Shown here: piece after piece, positions 33,301-39,281 of the stretch | Layout: every line of letters begins with the position of its first letter | Numbering within the stretch: position 1 is the stretch's first letter | Assembly: GCF_000526775.1 (NCBI RefSeq) | Contig: NZ_JAGS01000001.1 | Span: 2,170,001 to 2,234,000, forward strand | DNA from: Ruminococcus albus AD2013 | GTDB lineage: Bacteria > Bacillota > Clostridia > Oscillospirales > Ruminococcaceae | Reading direction: 5' to 3' | Length of the DNA stretch: 64,000 nt | The notes under the pieces: generated by a model | Seen by the model: the letters and a program-made list of their open reading frames with translations, nothing else | The model's database searches: none | What the model was told of the DNA's origin: nothing | Position numbers and translations under genes: made by a program

Positions 33301-33674
33301 CCTATCTTTTTGTTGGTTATCTTAGTGGTGATAGGTGCTTCCGATACGGGCTGAAATACCTCGCCGTCCTTGGTTATCGTTATATCGTAAGAACATACAG
33401 CGCCGTTTTCAGTGTCGCTGTGCTTCTGAACTTCAAGGGTCGCATTCGTTGGCATCAGTCCGTCCAGCGATACCGATTCCGACTCATCTCTGCCGGGATA
33501 AGCACTCAGCTGCTGATATTCAAGCCCGTTTTCCTCGGTCTCTGCCGTTTCAGCCGAAGTCTCAGCTGTTATCTCATCTGCCGATGCTGTCAGCAGTTCT
33601 GTCGGACAGCAGTTTATCAGCATGGCTGCCGATACCAGAAGCGGAATCAAACGTTTTATATTTATCTTTTTCAC
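27345..33674 (-). CDS. Giant pilus/surface adhesin with InlB-type repeats and IPVTG sorting signal
   Basis: 2109 residues starting at GTG 33674 with GGGGGG upstream. Seen: a signal peptide (LIPLLVSAAMLINCCPTEL), a ZU5/autoinhibitory-like part near residues 90-170 (GEVFQPVSEAPITTKIT), many InlB/Flg_new-like modules with W-G-W-Y and F-x-G-W cores (FKGWSYDY, YNFYGWYLREEG, FSGWYFDSN, YAGWYEVDRE, FLGWHIRG, FTGWNTKPDG), further beta domains each closing with a Y-Y-E-K-P strand (VVYYEKEPT, IYYEKPTVRY), a CnaB-like last domain (VLGLPRGRYLVTEI) and the signal IPVTG (2069-2073), a hydrophobic helix and RRRKSYEDI. It is probably the tip or ancillary pilin. It leads the pilus operon and overlaps the SipA-like gene. 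Confidence 0.9.
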   Translation of the reverse strand: MKKINIKRLIPLLVSAAMLINCCPTELLTASADEITAETSAETAETEENGLEYQQLSAYPGRDESESVSLDGLMPTNATLEVQKHSDTENGAVCSYDITITKDGEVFQPVSEAPITTKITNKKIGQANAANRNMRLWHISDDGIREEITDFSVDGDTVIFQAKGFSLYEIDDGTMPLRTYEFYTPDNNGVYSLYYFPTSSGREICEQTIKGDEKPIFPQLPILLDSRTKTFQGWFIYNEETGTYDEKIDFSNVPPVTAENQGLVKIGAVYADCVFVVFHDQRNADGTTGAILATKLVMLTDGADTFTTDDIIATHDGSTFVLGTEHQEIQAPHMEFKGWSYDYAVNEDPDADRTPLPAEMEVDVENHVGLSHTIDLYPIFEPLRWITFISGATGSGASYIPPCSVEAKNGACSDDIRVPRREGYNFYGWYLREEGHEPVRITDHLADLLESPAFDAEQLEHMHMENGRLIFDHDLKLEAFWTPAQTKYTIICWKQKANYDEDDDYDFETSEQISALTETVVSVPASYQNCPYTGFHYAYCDESKEVEGNGTTILNVYYDRNAHTVTFRTSNGNVIHTVNTRYGQDISGIWSFTGSNNVTYPQTNPPTSWQPVNSSTYTQRITRMEIMPDENLVFNHTTTDYQTRYFNYYVEALPDVGEDKVFQNRRYSLYLHLVHDFRFINYAADFWELTGFTRQCAANKNNQIVNVGSQTQWNNNTIPDSTLNFYYTRNSYKIEFMDSRDNTKIADISIPYGDSIGKYLSDIQLPAVEAGMSFSGWYFDSNCSAKADLDDMTMPAHNMIVFAGWEAEWYLIEIDPNGGQLPEGSSTWFWESYHGDKIAEYIHTTRNYVQDPNGEYYYHVYDRNYYHLSQEWDPAESACTDRRAFYSQELEGADLSRRYRLEDKQMYQYAGWYEVDRETGHETPFNFDQEVDHDILLRLHWKELGAYYIDYHAGDGTIDERDESEDDVFLLLADSVYSGSAKAVVTRTAVPPAGMNFLGWHIRGDRSGSIYPPGHSFELNETYSEITMTEDGSEKRIIIMEAVYVPVDTATVIYDANGGSLKSGMPTEGYEDCLANYGGRIDVDPSRDYENSRPVYSVTNSSVRVSHLLNNSHMKLSGDIFENHNYRFTGWNTKPDGSGIHFEASANRLIDTEKTAGFDGTPQTLYAEWEVKVYFDKNKQDSDWGGNWNEADNSYQYDSYNDLYYREVKLNSALHEQPPCTPHCNDPLIVFHYWSAQRYSNGQGSVPEFDYETIITREMTLYGYWNSPPEVIVHAVDASEPVLVLKDDEWCIQNAITFTADVPIAIGTESVARSYAEPPTNTIDRYTFDFACVSDAFIQTGLNDISDSRSIADIRYDTDARAVMVRYTNGTESPLPSEMEVYLVYHKRPKDVDIGYVEMQFSGALNEVETIAGAPRTAAVANYVMNDELTTPLNYPADHTNREYYSFAFGSDNAASAGDLKIITTASNSNDSRPYLEIRNTWRGFEYSLNGTDFEQCGYDLKLYVVYYEKEPTIITLNERTIGLPEDVEKDFNYTVSIVETTTVTTTRYNKLPYGGGYSSTGTQVGDPVSTVIKRFENRFELHDSQSESFAVFYSKISRNEDHTEGSGWNATSYRYVIDTVIDQTFTVSQTAVSEFETAVTATAAGGAIDGENLTYSYTSTGTKNDHTVTYTNTHTPLPLILHVAVAENGSFIARDDLRVSDSSVYTKSIGIGTDYTLTDTNANSIISDTDRYMFSMIAAADKKPNGELANIEMPAVTLSYKETEVQDIYQLWLNGDDEKLLDGRDIWLIYYEKPTVRYVIEEPNGRLKLITPVTRNLESVSLNGVTVEQNAYLPLNAYETLLIDQTDSNAFKVPPDLDEYDTDHGECWKLFLNYASIGIGSRNTARMTDLETVYPEKQLITGFDEGHMAYRETEDDEWNNMPSEPVVYVIYRNKGLNMNIRKKVTGDAPDDEEFTVRINSSLIKDMTSLPASGYATDGSEITSLEVKHQVIGGTMTGYVEFKVKDGSDVTVLGLPRGRYLVTEIFRTEIYELTATADGFNCTLDEENSFHIIIDSNTEIVLNNNVKPIPVTGIKEDIVPYLILSSVLLTGSVWLIFIQLRRRKSYEDI

Positions 33675-34023
33675 AGAGATCCCCCCTTCAGAAGTATGTT
33701 TCTGCCATATCTTTTATATCATTTGTGAACGCCGCATTAAATAGTTTCATGCAATTAATTCATATGTTTTATGATTTTATCTATTATAATTATAGCATAT
33801 CGAGTGTTACAAAGCCGTCACAGCGAAAACGTTATTCGTGTTCATATTGTGAAAGTTAAATGAAATTTCAGCGAAAATCAATTTTTCTCTTGACATGATT
33901 TCAAGCCAATAAAATCCTATAGATTTCACCATTCCAATATTTTACGCACCGATTTTCATCCGTTTGCAGAACAATGCGAAAAACCTAAAAATCAGTACCG
34001 TCTCCCCTACCGAAATTCCGCAC
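33675..34023 (-). promoter_or_regulatory. Pilus operon upstream region
   Basis: 349 bases without a gene. On the minus strand a TATAAT (33789-33794) stands 115 bases before the GTG start; the -35 position reads GGCTTT, which is poor, so activation by a regulator is likely. The kinase/regulator pair just upstream is the obvious candidate. I see no clean direct repeat in the 100 bases before the -10. Confidence 0.5.
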
Positions 34024-34063
34024 AAAAAAAAGACCTTCCCTCCATCACCGAAGGAAAGGTCTT
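34024..34063 (-). terminator. Terminator after the response regulator gene
   Basis: On the minus strand AAGACCTTTCC and GGGAAGGTCTT pair across a 12-base loop and are followed by nine T. It ends the two-component operon and separates it from the pilus operon. Confidence 0.88.
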
Positions 34064-34069
34064 AAATCA

Positions 34070-34771
34070 TTATACCCAGGAAAACTCATCAGCTATCCTG
34101 TCCAGTTCACCCTCACACCGCACCGAGCCGTGCCTGATGCCTATTTTTCCGTACTTTTTATCAATTATATCCCTCTCACCGATCTCATCAAGGGATTCTA
34201 TCAAATCCTTTATCAGCTGCCGCAGATACCCCGCCTTGTCGGGATCACCGTCCCATAGTATCCCCAACAGCTCACCGTTTGAACACAGCGTGCCGTCGCG
34301 GTATATCAGGTAAGCGAACATCTCCAGCGTCCTGCTCCTGTGAAAAACGAATGCTTTTTCATTATCGAATACCGCAAAAGGCGAACACCTCACAAGAAGC
34401 CTGCTCTGCGGAGCATCTATCGGATACCGCAGATTTTGCAGTTCACGCCGCAGGTCTTCCTCAAAAACCGGTTTTCGCAGATACCCGCTGGGGTGAACTC
34501 CGTAAGCTTCGTAGCAGTACTTTGTAAATCCTGTCACAAATATGATATTCAGCGTGGGATAAAATTCCTTTATCTTTTTCGCCAGATCGATCCCGTTCAT
34601 GCCGGGCATCTCCACATCAAGAAAAACGATCTGCGTTTCCTTTGATATCAGCCTGAAAGCCTGTTCCGCAGTATTCGCCGCCATGTGAGTACCGCTCGGG
34701 TCGATCTTCGTCATAAGGTGCTGTATCATCTCGGATATCTCAGGCTTATCGTCAACCGAAAGCGTTATCAT
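34070..34771 (-). CDS. Response regulator with winged-helix-like, non-LytTR output domain
   Basis: 233 residues from ATG 34771 (GGGAG nine bases upstream; the ATG at 34780 is too near it). Seen: a receiver domain with LSVDDKPE, IVFLDVEMPGMNGIDL (Asp52), FVTGFTKYCYEAY and GYLRKPVFEEDL, then an output domain of about 115 residues: LLVRCSPFAVFDNEKAFVFHRSRTLEMFAYLIYRDGTLCSNGELLGILWDGDPDKAGYLRQLIKDLIESLDEIGERDIIDKKYGKIGI. The helix pattern, with L-x-x-L-W after a turn and R-x-L-I-x-D-L, is like the SARP/OmpR-type winged helix rather than LytTR, which is unusual next to a LytS-type kinase. The gene overlaps the kinase end by 20 bases. Its likely target is the pilus operon downstream. Confidence 0.85.
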   Translation of the reverse strand: MITLSVDDKPEISEMIQHLMTKIDPSGTHMAANTAEQAFRLISKETQIVFLDVEMPGMNGIDLAKKIKEFYPTLNIIFVTGFTKYCYEAYGVHPSGYLRKPVFEEDLRRELQNLRYPIDAPQSRLLVRCSPFAVFDNEKAFVFHRSRTLEMFAYLIYRDGTLCSNGELLGILWDGDPDKAGYLRQLIKDLIESLDEIGERDIIDKKYGKIGIRHGSVRCEGELDRIADEFSWV

Positions 34772-36152
34772 GCTCCTCATCTCCCGACTTTTCTTTGATG
34801 GTTATCCGAGCAAGGGTACCGTAAGGGACTTTCATAAGCTCCACCCTGCCTCCGCAGACCAGATCAAACCTTTTTATGATGTTCTCCAACCCCACGCCCC
34901 TGCGTTCTTTTGTATCTTCAATATAGGGACGGTCACCCGTACCGTCGTCTTTTACTTCAATGATTATGTATCCGTCTTTGCGGAACGAACTGATACCAAC
35001 CGTGCCTCCGTTTTCACGGGATATACCGTGCCTAACAGCATTTTCCACCAGCGGCTGTATACTCAGGGCAGGCACCGTAAAATCGTCACATTCAATGTTG
35101 TAATCCACCTGAAGCTTGTCCTTGTAATTCATGCGTTCAAGCGTCAGATAAGCCTCGATATTGTCCATCTCCTGCTCAAAAGTTATGGTGTATGCTTCAC
35201 CCAGTATATCAAAATGCGACCGCAGATACATCGAAAAATATTTCAGCCCCTCGTATACCTCGGGATAATCACGGCTGCGGGCGCAGAGTGTCATCAGCGA
35301 GTTGTTTATAAAATGGGGCTGTATCTGTGCAATAAGCAGCTGATTCTTGCTTTGTTCCAGCTGATATTTCGATTCAGCCAGCTCGATCCGCGTCTTTTCC
35401 AATTCCTGGATACTTCTTATAAAGCTGTCTTTCTTGTTCTGTTCATGCAGCGTGAAAAGTATCAGCGCCGAAAAAGAAGCCATCGTGCTGTTAAGATTAT
35501 TGTTCGTATAATAGCTTATCATCAGGGCGATTAGCTGAAATCCCGACGCCGTAATAACGGCTTTTCCAAGGAAATTGTATATCCTGTCCCATTCAAGCAC
35601 CGTCACACAGAGTATGAAAGCATAGGTCACTACCGTTGTAAGATGCCATATCGGGAACCCCCACGAACGTTCATAGCGGTTATCAGAAGTGATATGGTAG
35701 AATATCTTTGTGAACGGTGTGCTTAACAGCAAAGCAAACAGCATATACTGCATCACCTGAAAAGCTATCATCGCACGCCGCAGACGTTTCAGCCCGTGCT
35801 TGTCGGCGATGTACTTTCGTATCACTCGCAGAATGAACAGTGTTATACCCATGCTTGAAGCATAGTACATGAACGAACCGATACGTATATGATAGTGTGC
35901 TATCCTGCCTTCCCTGCCGCTGAATGCCAGATAAAAAATGTCGCTTAAATTGTAGATAAGCACCGAAAGATAATAAAGGGTGAGTTCCTTTGTAAGCAGA
36001 ACAGCCCTGCTGTTAACTACCTGATAGCGCTTATCGTCCTGCCTGCCAATAAGCATCGAAGCCAGCAGAAACAGTATAAAGCACTCATTCCAGAATTTTA
36101 CGATGACCTGTGCAAGCTGAAGCGGTCCTATCTGCGAAAACATTTCTTTCAT
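34752..36152 (-). CDS. LytS-type sensor histidine kinase (His_kinase PF06580 family)
   Basis: 466 residues. Seen: an N-terminal sensing part with about seven membrane helices (residues 15-240, with FYLAFSGREGRIAHYHIR between helices), a coiled coil (IQELEKTRIELAESKYQLEQSKNQ), the phosphoacceptor block AQIQPHFINNSLMTLC (His about residue 280), then the ATPase with VPALSIQPLVENAVRHGIS (N box), VKDDGTG and RRGVGLENIIKRF (G box). The LytS/YehU family fits. The gene is the first of a two-gene operon with the regulator. The signal is unknown; the membrane part of seven helices would suit a small molecule or a membrane state. Confidence 0.92.
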   Translation of the reverse strand: MKEMFSQIGPLQLAQVIVKFWNECFILFLLASMLIGRQDDKRYQVVNSRAVLLTKELTLYYLSVLIYNLSDIFYLAFSGREGRIAHYHIRIGSFMYYASSMGITLFILRVIRKYIADKHGLKRLRRAMIAFQVMQYMLFALLLSTPFTKIFYHITSDNRYERSWGFPIWHLTTVVTYAFILCVTVLEWDRIYNFLGKAVITASGFQLIALMISYYTNNNLNSTMASFSALILFTLHEQNKKDSFIRSIQELEKTRIELAESKYQLEQSKNQLLIAQIQPHFINNSLMTLCARSRDYPEVYEGLKYFSMYLRSHFDILGEAYTITFEQEMDNIEAYLTLERMNYKDKLQVDYNIECDDFTVPALSIQPLVENAVRHGISRENGGTVGISSFRKDGYIIIEVKDDGTGDRPYIEDTKERRGVGLENIIKRFDLVCGGRVELMKVPYGTLARITIKEKSGDEEHDNAFG

Positions 36153-36303
36153 ACTAACAGCATCACCTGCCCGAAAACTTTCTTGTTACGAATATTATGT
36201 GATATTGTCTAAAAATTTGTTTATTCTATTATAACCTAAAATAATGTTCATGTCAAGTTCATTTTTTAATAATTCATGAATTTAACCATTATCCGCAATG
36301 TAA

Positions 36304-36453
36304 CAAGAACTTAGTGAGCCGTTGACACTTCTTGAAAGCCTGAACTATATCAGGATAATAGAGGAACACAGCACCGGAGGCAAGTCAAAAACGATAATAC
36401 AAGTCAATCCCACCACTAAATTGACAAAATTGACAAAAGTTGACAAAAGTTGA
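36304..36453 (+). pseudogene. C-terminal remnant of a mobile-element primase/helicase (DUF3987-like)
   Basis: An open stretch of 49 codons with no start codon: EPLTLLESLNYIRIIEEHST, then GGKSKTIIQVNP and KLTKLTKVDKS before TGA. It matches the pattern I know from the ends of DUF3987-type and similar plasmid or phage replication proteins, where a winged-helix L-x-x-x-G-Y-I-R-I...G-G-R-x-x-x-I-x-V-N-P block is followed by K-T-D-K-T-D repeats. Everything upstream is lost. It shows that an integrated element once occupied this gap. Confidence 0.6.
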
Positions 36454-36717
36454 CACGAAAATGTCAACTTTATAACTCCGAAAAATAGGGCTTTCAGAGG
36501 TAAAAACATAAAAGTTGACAAAATTGACAGGGTAGTAAGGATACTTTAAAAAAGTAAATTTGCCATATATTGGAAATTACCTGCTATTTTTTCATTTTTC
36601 CCCTTACCTTGTCAACATTGTCAATTTTCTCAAAAACAAGGCTTAAACGCCGTAAAATAGGGCTTTTAAAAGTTGACAAAACAGTGTCAATTTGTGTCAA
36701 CTTTGTCAACTTTTGTA
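36418..36717. repeat. Array of TTGACAAAA/TTTTGTCAA-like repeats in a gene-free region
   Basis: The 590-base gap 36153-36777 contains at least nine copies of GTTGACA or ATTGACA with an AAA spacer, in both orientations, in two clusters (36418-36472 and 36514-36531 direct, then 36617-36637 and 36673-36717 mostly inverted). AAAGTTGACA and TGTCAACTTT form dyads. Between them lie two copies of (AAA)ATAGGGCTTT (36484-36494 and 36655-36667). The arrangement is typical of decayed mobile-element ends; it could also form long hairpins. No promoter or gene is evident in it. Confidence 0.6.
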
Positions 36718-36777
36718 TTAGCGTGCTAAAGTGAAAGGAAGATGTTTATGTTTATACGAACCCGCACTCATATCTCT

Positions 36778-37347
36778 TCAAAGTTGATTGCCGAGCCATT
36801 CCTTTTTCAGAATAGCGTACTGATAGGTATTTTCATAGTGCGGAGTGCCGTCGGGGTCATTCACAAAGGATATGAACTCCAGGAACAGCCCCTCACAACG
36901 CATACCGAGTTTTTCACAAAGGTGTCGGCTTGCGGTATTATAGTCCTCTGTATAAGCGTAAATACGCCTTGCGCCCTTATCTTTGAAAAGATAGTCGAAG
37001 AAAGCTCGTGCTGCTTCATATGCGTAGCCCTTGCCCTGATAATCATTGTTCAGCATCCAGCACGGTGAGAATGTGTCCTGCTGTCTATTATTGCCATCGG
37101 TCGGATCATCACTTTCGGGGTACGCCTCTATCTCACCGATGACTTTACCCGTATCTTTCAAGGTTATCGCAAAGTAATATTCCATTTCACTGCAACGTTT
37201 ATTCATCTCCGCTCTGGCTTCATCGAGAGAGTTCAGCTTCATTGAAGCAAAACAGTTGACAGCTGGCTCTCTCAGGTATTCCAGTACATCGGCTGCATCA
37301 CTTTCGGTAAAAGGACGCAGGATAAGTCTATCTGTTTCTATTATCAT
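36778..37347 (-). CDS. GNAT-family acetyltransferase (RimJ/RimL-like)
   Basis: 189 residues from ATG 37347, which has GGAGGG eight bases upstream. Seen: the N-terminus MIIETDRLILRPFTESDAADV typical of RimJ/RimL-type proteins, then YYFAITLKDTGKVIGEIEAYPES, CWMLNNDYQGKGYAYEAARAFFDYLF (motif A with Q-G-K-G-Y-A, the acetyl-CoA pyrophosphate loop) and RRIYAYTEDYNTASRHLCEKLGMRCEG (motif B; N-x-A-S-x-x-x-C-E-K-L-G-M is the family hallmark). Such enzymes acetylate ribosomal protein N-termini or small amines; the substrate cannot be told. It is a single gene beside the repeat region and has its own ribosome site. Confidence 0.92.
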   Translation of the reverse strand: MIIETDRLILRPFTESDAADVLEYLREPAVNCFASMKLNSLDEARAEMNKRCSEMEYYFAITLKDTGKVIGEIEAYPESDDPTDGNNRQQDTFSPCWMLNNDYQGKGYAYEAARAFFDYLFKDKGARRIYAYTEDYNTASRHLCEKLGMRCEGLFLEFISFVNDPDGTPHYENTYQYAILKKEWLGNQL

Positions 37348-37579
37348 CGTATGTCCCTCCATTTTACTGATGATTGTTAGAAAGTGAATATATGTAATTA
37401 TACCACAATCAGCCCCGATTTTCAATCCACAATACCAAAAATGAAGCAAAGTGAGCTTTACACCGAACAATGTCTGCCGATTGACAATGCCCGCATAAAA
37501 TAGTATAATAACAATAGCCGAGAGATCATTCAGAATGATCTTACAAAATAATTGCTTTCAGAGGAGTTGATTTTAAGCT

Positions 37580-38275
37580 GTGTGGATAAATAATGTTCAG
37601 GAAAATGCGGAGAGATTTCCGCTGTTCAACAGGATAAAACAGGATCACGATATCGGTGTGTATATAAAGGCACAAAATGAATCATTGCAGGCTATGGGGT
37701 ATACCGAACATAGCTTTGCGCACATCGGTGTTGTTGCCGATCGTGTGGGATACATTCTTGACACCTTAGGGCTGGACGATCACACAATAGATCTTGCGTT
37801 GACGTCAGCGTGGATGCATGATCTCGGTAATGTCATAAACCGCGAGGATCATAGTCAGTCAGGTGCTATGATGACTTTCTGTCTGCTGGATAAAATGGGT
37901 ATACCCGCTGAGGATATCGCTCCAATAATACAGGCTATCGGCAATCACGATGAAGGCTGTGGAGTTCCCGTAAGCAAGATCGCCGCGGCACTTATCCTTG
38001 CTGATAAATCCGATGTCAGAAGAAGCCGCGTTCAGGATGATGACAAAAGGAATTATGATATACATGACAGAGTGAACTATTCTGTCAAGACTTCCAAGCT
38101 GAAGATCAATCAGGATCATACCGCCATAAAGCTGAAACTCGATATCGATACAAGATATGGTGAGATAGGCGAATACTTTGAGATATTCATGGAGCGTATG
38201 CTGCTGTGCCGCAAAGCTGCGGGCTTTCTTGATCTTGAATTTCATCTGATAATCAACGAGCAGACACTGATGTAG
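37580..38275 (+). CDS. HD-domain metal-dependent phosphohydrolase
   Basis: 231 residues from GTG 37580 (GAGGAG is 13 bases upstream, rather far; no better in-frame start exists). Seen: the HD signature EHSFAHIGVVADRVGYIL (first His), TSAWMHDLGNVINREDHSQSGA (His-Asp pair and a following His), then IIQAIGNHDEGCGVPVSKIAAALILADKSDVRRSRV, where NHDE and LADKSD supply further metal ligands. HD proteins hydrolyse phosphomonoesters or nucleotides with divalent metals. The C-terminal third (KLKINQDHTAIKLKLDIDTRYGEIG) is beta rich. Related proteins occur widely in Firmicutes and are named only as HD-domain proteins. Single gene. Confidence 0.87.
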   Translation: MWINNVQENAERFPLFNRIKQDHDIGVYIKAQNESLQAMGYTEHSFAHIGVVADRVGYILDTLGLDDHTIDLALTSAWMHDLGNVINREDHSQSGAMMTFCLLDKMGIPAEDIAPIIQAIGNHDEGCGVPVSKIAAALILADKSDVRRSRVQDDDKRNYDIHDRVNYSVKTSKLKINQDHTAIKLKLDIDTRYGEIGEYFEIFMERMLLCRKAAGFLDLEFHLIINEQTLM

Positions 38276-38328
38276 TACTGTTTACGCCCGACAACAGGGT
38301 CAGCGAAAATATTGCTTCACATATCCAT

Positions 38329-38411
38329 CACAAAAACATACAATAATTCCACGAACTCTGTCTGCTATTCCACATTGATTCTATTATCCTTTCAGATTTG
38401 TGCTGTACTAT
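38329..38411 (+). promoter_or_regulatory. Activator-type promoter module of the 38463 gene
   Basis: CACAAA (38329), ATTCCAC (38346-38352), ATTCCAC (38367-38373, starts 21 apart), a TTATC at the -35 position and TACTAT (38406-38411) as -10. The module matches 39148-39230 without gaps. The direct repeats would bind an OmpR-type regulator such as that encoded at 40609. Confidence 0.7.
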
Positions 38412-38462
38412 ATAGCTACGGAAACAAATTCCGGACACAAAACAGAAAGGAACGTGAACACT

Positions 38463-39074
38463 ATGAGATCATTTTCAAAACCCGCTGCCTGTATTTGTGC
38501 TTTAGTAATGGCGGCATCGACCATGACTGCTGTCAGCGTAAGTGCAGAGCAAAGCAAAGGATCGGCTGCAGCTGTTACACAGGAGAACAGCAAGTCGGAA
38601 AACACAGATGTTAAGTTCGGAAAGGTAACTGCGGTGAATGGCAGCGAAATAACAGTTGCCCTCGGAGATTTCACCAAAACGGAAAAATCTTCCGAAACTT
38701 CGGATGTGAAGGAAAAGAAAAAGCAGTCCGATGAAACTTCTTCCACAGATGAACAGCAGACCGAAAGCAGCAAAACAAAAGTCAAAGGTCATAAAGGCAA
38801 AGGCGGACATCGCGGCAGCTTTACTGAAGACGGCAATACCGTTACAGTAACTGTCACTGATAACATTACCGTCAGCAGAAAGGGTGCAGAGGCTTCATTA
38901 TCAGACATCAGTGAAGGCGATATAATTAAGCTTGGATACAATGAAAATGCTGAACTAGAAAGCGTAAAACTGATGAAAGGCCATAAACACAGCGGATCAG
39001 GTGCGGAAGGCAGTTCCAGAAGCCGTCCCGCAAAGAAAACAGGCAAGTCTTCGGAACAAAGTACCGAAGCATAA
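38463..39074 (+). CDS. Secreted low-complexity protein (DUF5666-like)
   Basis: 203 residues from ATG 38463 with AAAGGA upstream. Seen: a signal peptide (SFSKPAACICALVMAASTMT, cut near VSAEQ), a Ser/Thr/Gln/Glu-rich stretch, then KFGKVTAVNGSEITVALGDF and a second short repeat GNTVTVTVTDNITVSRKGAEASLSDISEGDIIKLGYNENAELESVKLM, separated by a charged KEKKKQSDETSSTDEQQT linker and a His/Gly/Lys stretch (GHKGKGGHRGS). The paired strand blocks of the form G-x-V-T-x-V-N-G-x-x-I-T-V and G-D-I-I-K-L resemble DUF5666. The end is a Ser/Lys/Gln-rich tail. It is exported and probably wall-associated by charge. Regulated like the beta-helix lipoprotein that follows. Confidence 0.82.
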   Translation: MRSFSKPAACICALVMAASTMTAVSVSAEQSKGSAAAVTQENSKSENTDVKFGKVTAVNGSEITVALGDFTKTEKSSETSDVKEKKKQSDETSSTDEQQTESSKTKVKGHKGKGGHRGSFTEDGNTVTVTVTDNITVSRKGAEASLSDISEGDIIKLGYNENAELESVKLMKGHKHSGSGAEGSSRSRPAKKTGKSSEQSTEA

Positions 39075-39101
39075 ATGACCCCGAATATTTTTGAATCGTG
39101 T

Positions 39102-39136
39102 TCCCGACAGTCGTTATTGACTGCCGGGACTTTTTT
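39102..39136 (+). terminator. Terminator after the secreted DUF5666-like gene
   Basis: TCCCGACAGTC and GACTGCCGGGA (one mismatch) form a stem with a six-base loop, followed by TTTTTT. Confidence 0.8.
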
Positions 39137-39147
39137 CACAATACTAT

Positions 39148-39230
39148 CACAAAGTACGACTATGATTCCACATTAATAGCCCAACTTTCCACTTTCGCTC
39201 CTTTATCTTCTCATAGAGATCATGTATCAT
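39148..39230 (+). promoter_or_regulatory. Activator-type promoter module of the beta-helix lipoprotein gene
   Basis: CACAAA (39148), ATTCCAC (39165-39171), TTTCCAC (39186-39192, starts 21 apart), TTATC at the -35 position and TATCAT (39225-39230). Every element is at the same distance as in the module at 38329, an 83-base ungapped alignment. Confidence 0.7.
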
Positions 39231-39281
39231 TAGATCATAAAAACAAACAACAAGTTTCAATAACCGAAAGGAAGTGCTTTT

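Noticed and set aside
23027..33674. Possible prophage or conjugative element because of the very large gene.
   Set aside because: No capsid, terminase, relaxase or integrase gene is present; the gene order is explained by a pilus operon.
34770..35534. A 254-codon plus-strand frame opposite the LytS-type kinase.
   Set aside because: The minus-strand frame has all kinase motifs; the opposite frame shows no motif and poor codon use.
36418..36717. Possible CRISPR array.
   Set aside because: Repeats are short (about 9 bases), occur in both orientations and have no spacers of constant length; no cas genes are present anywhere.
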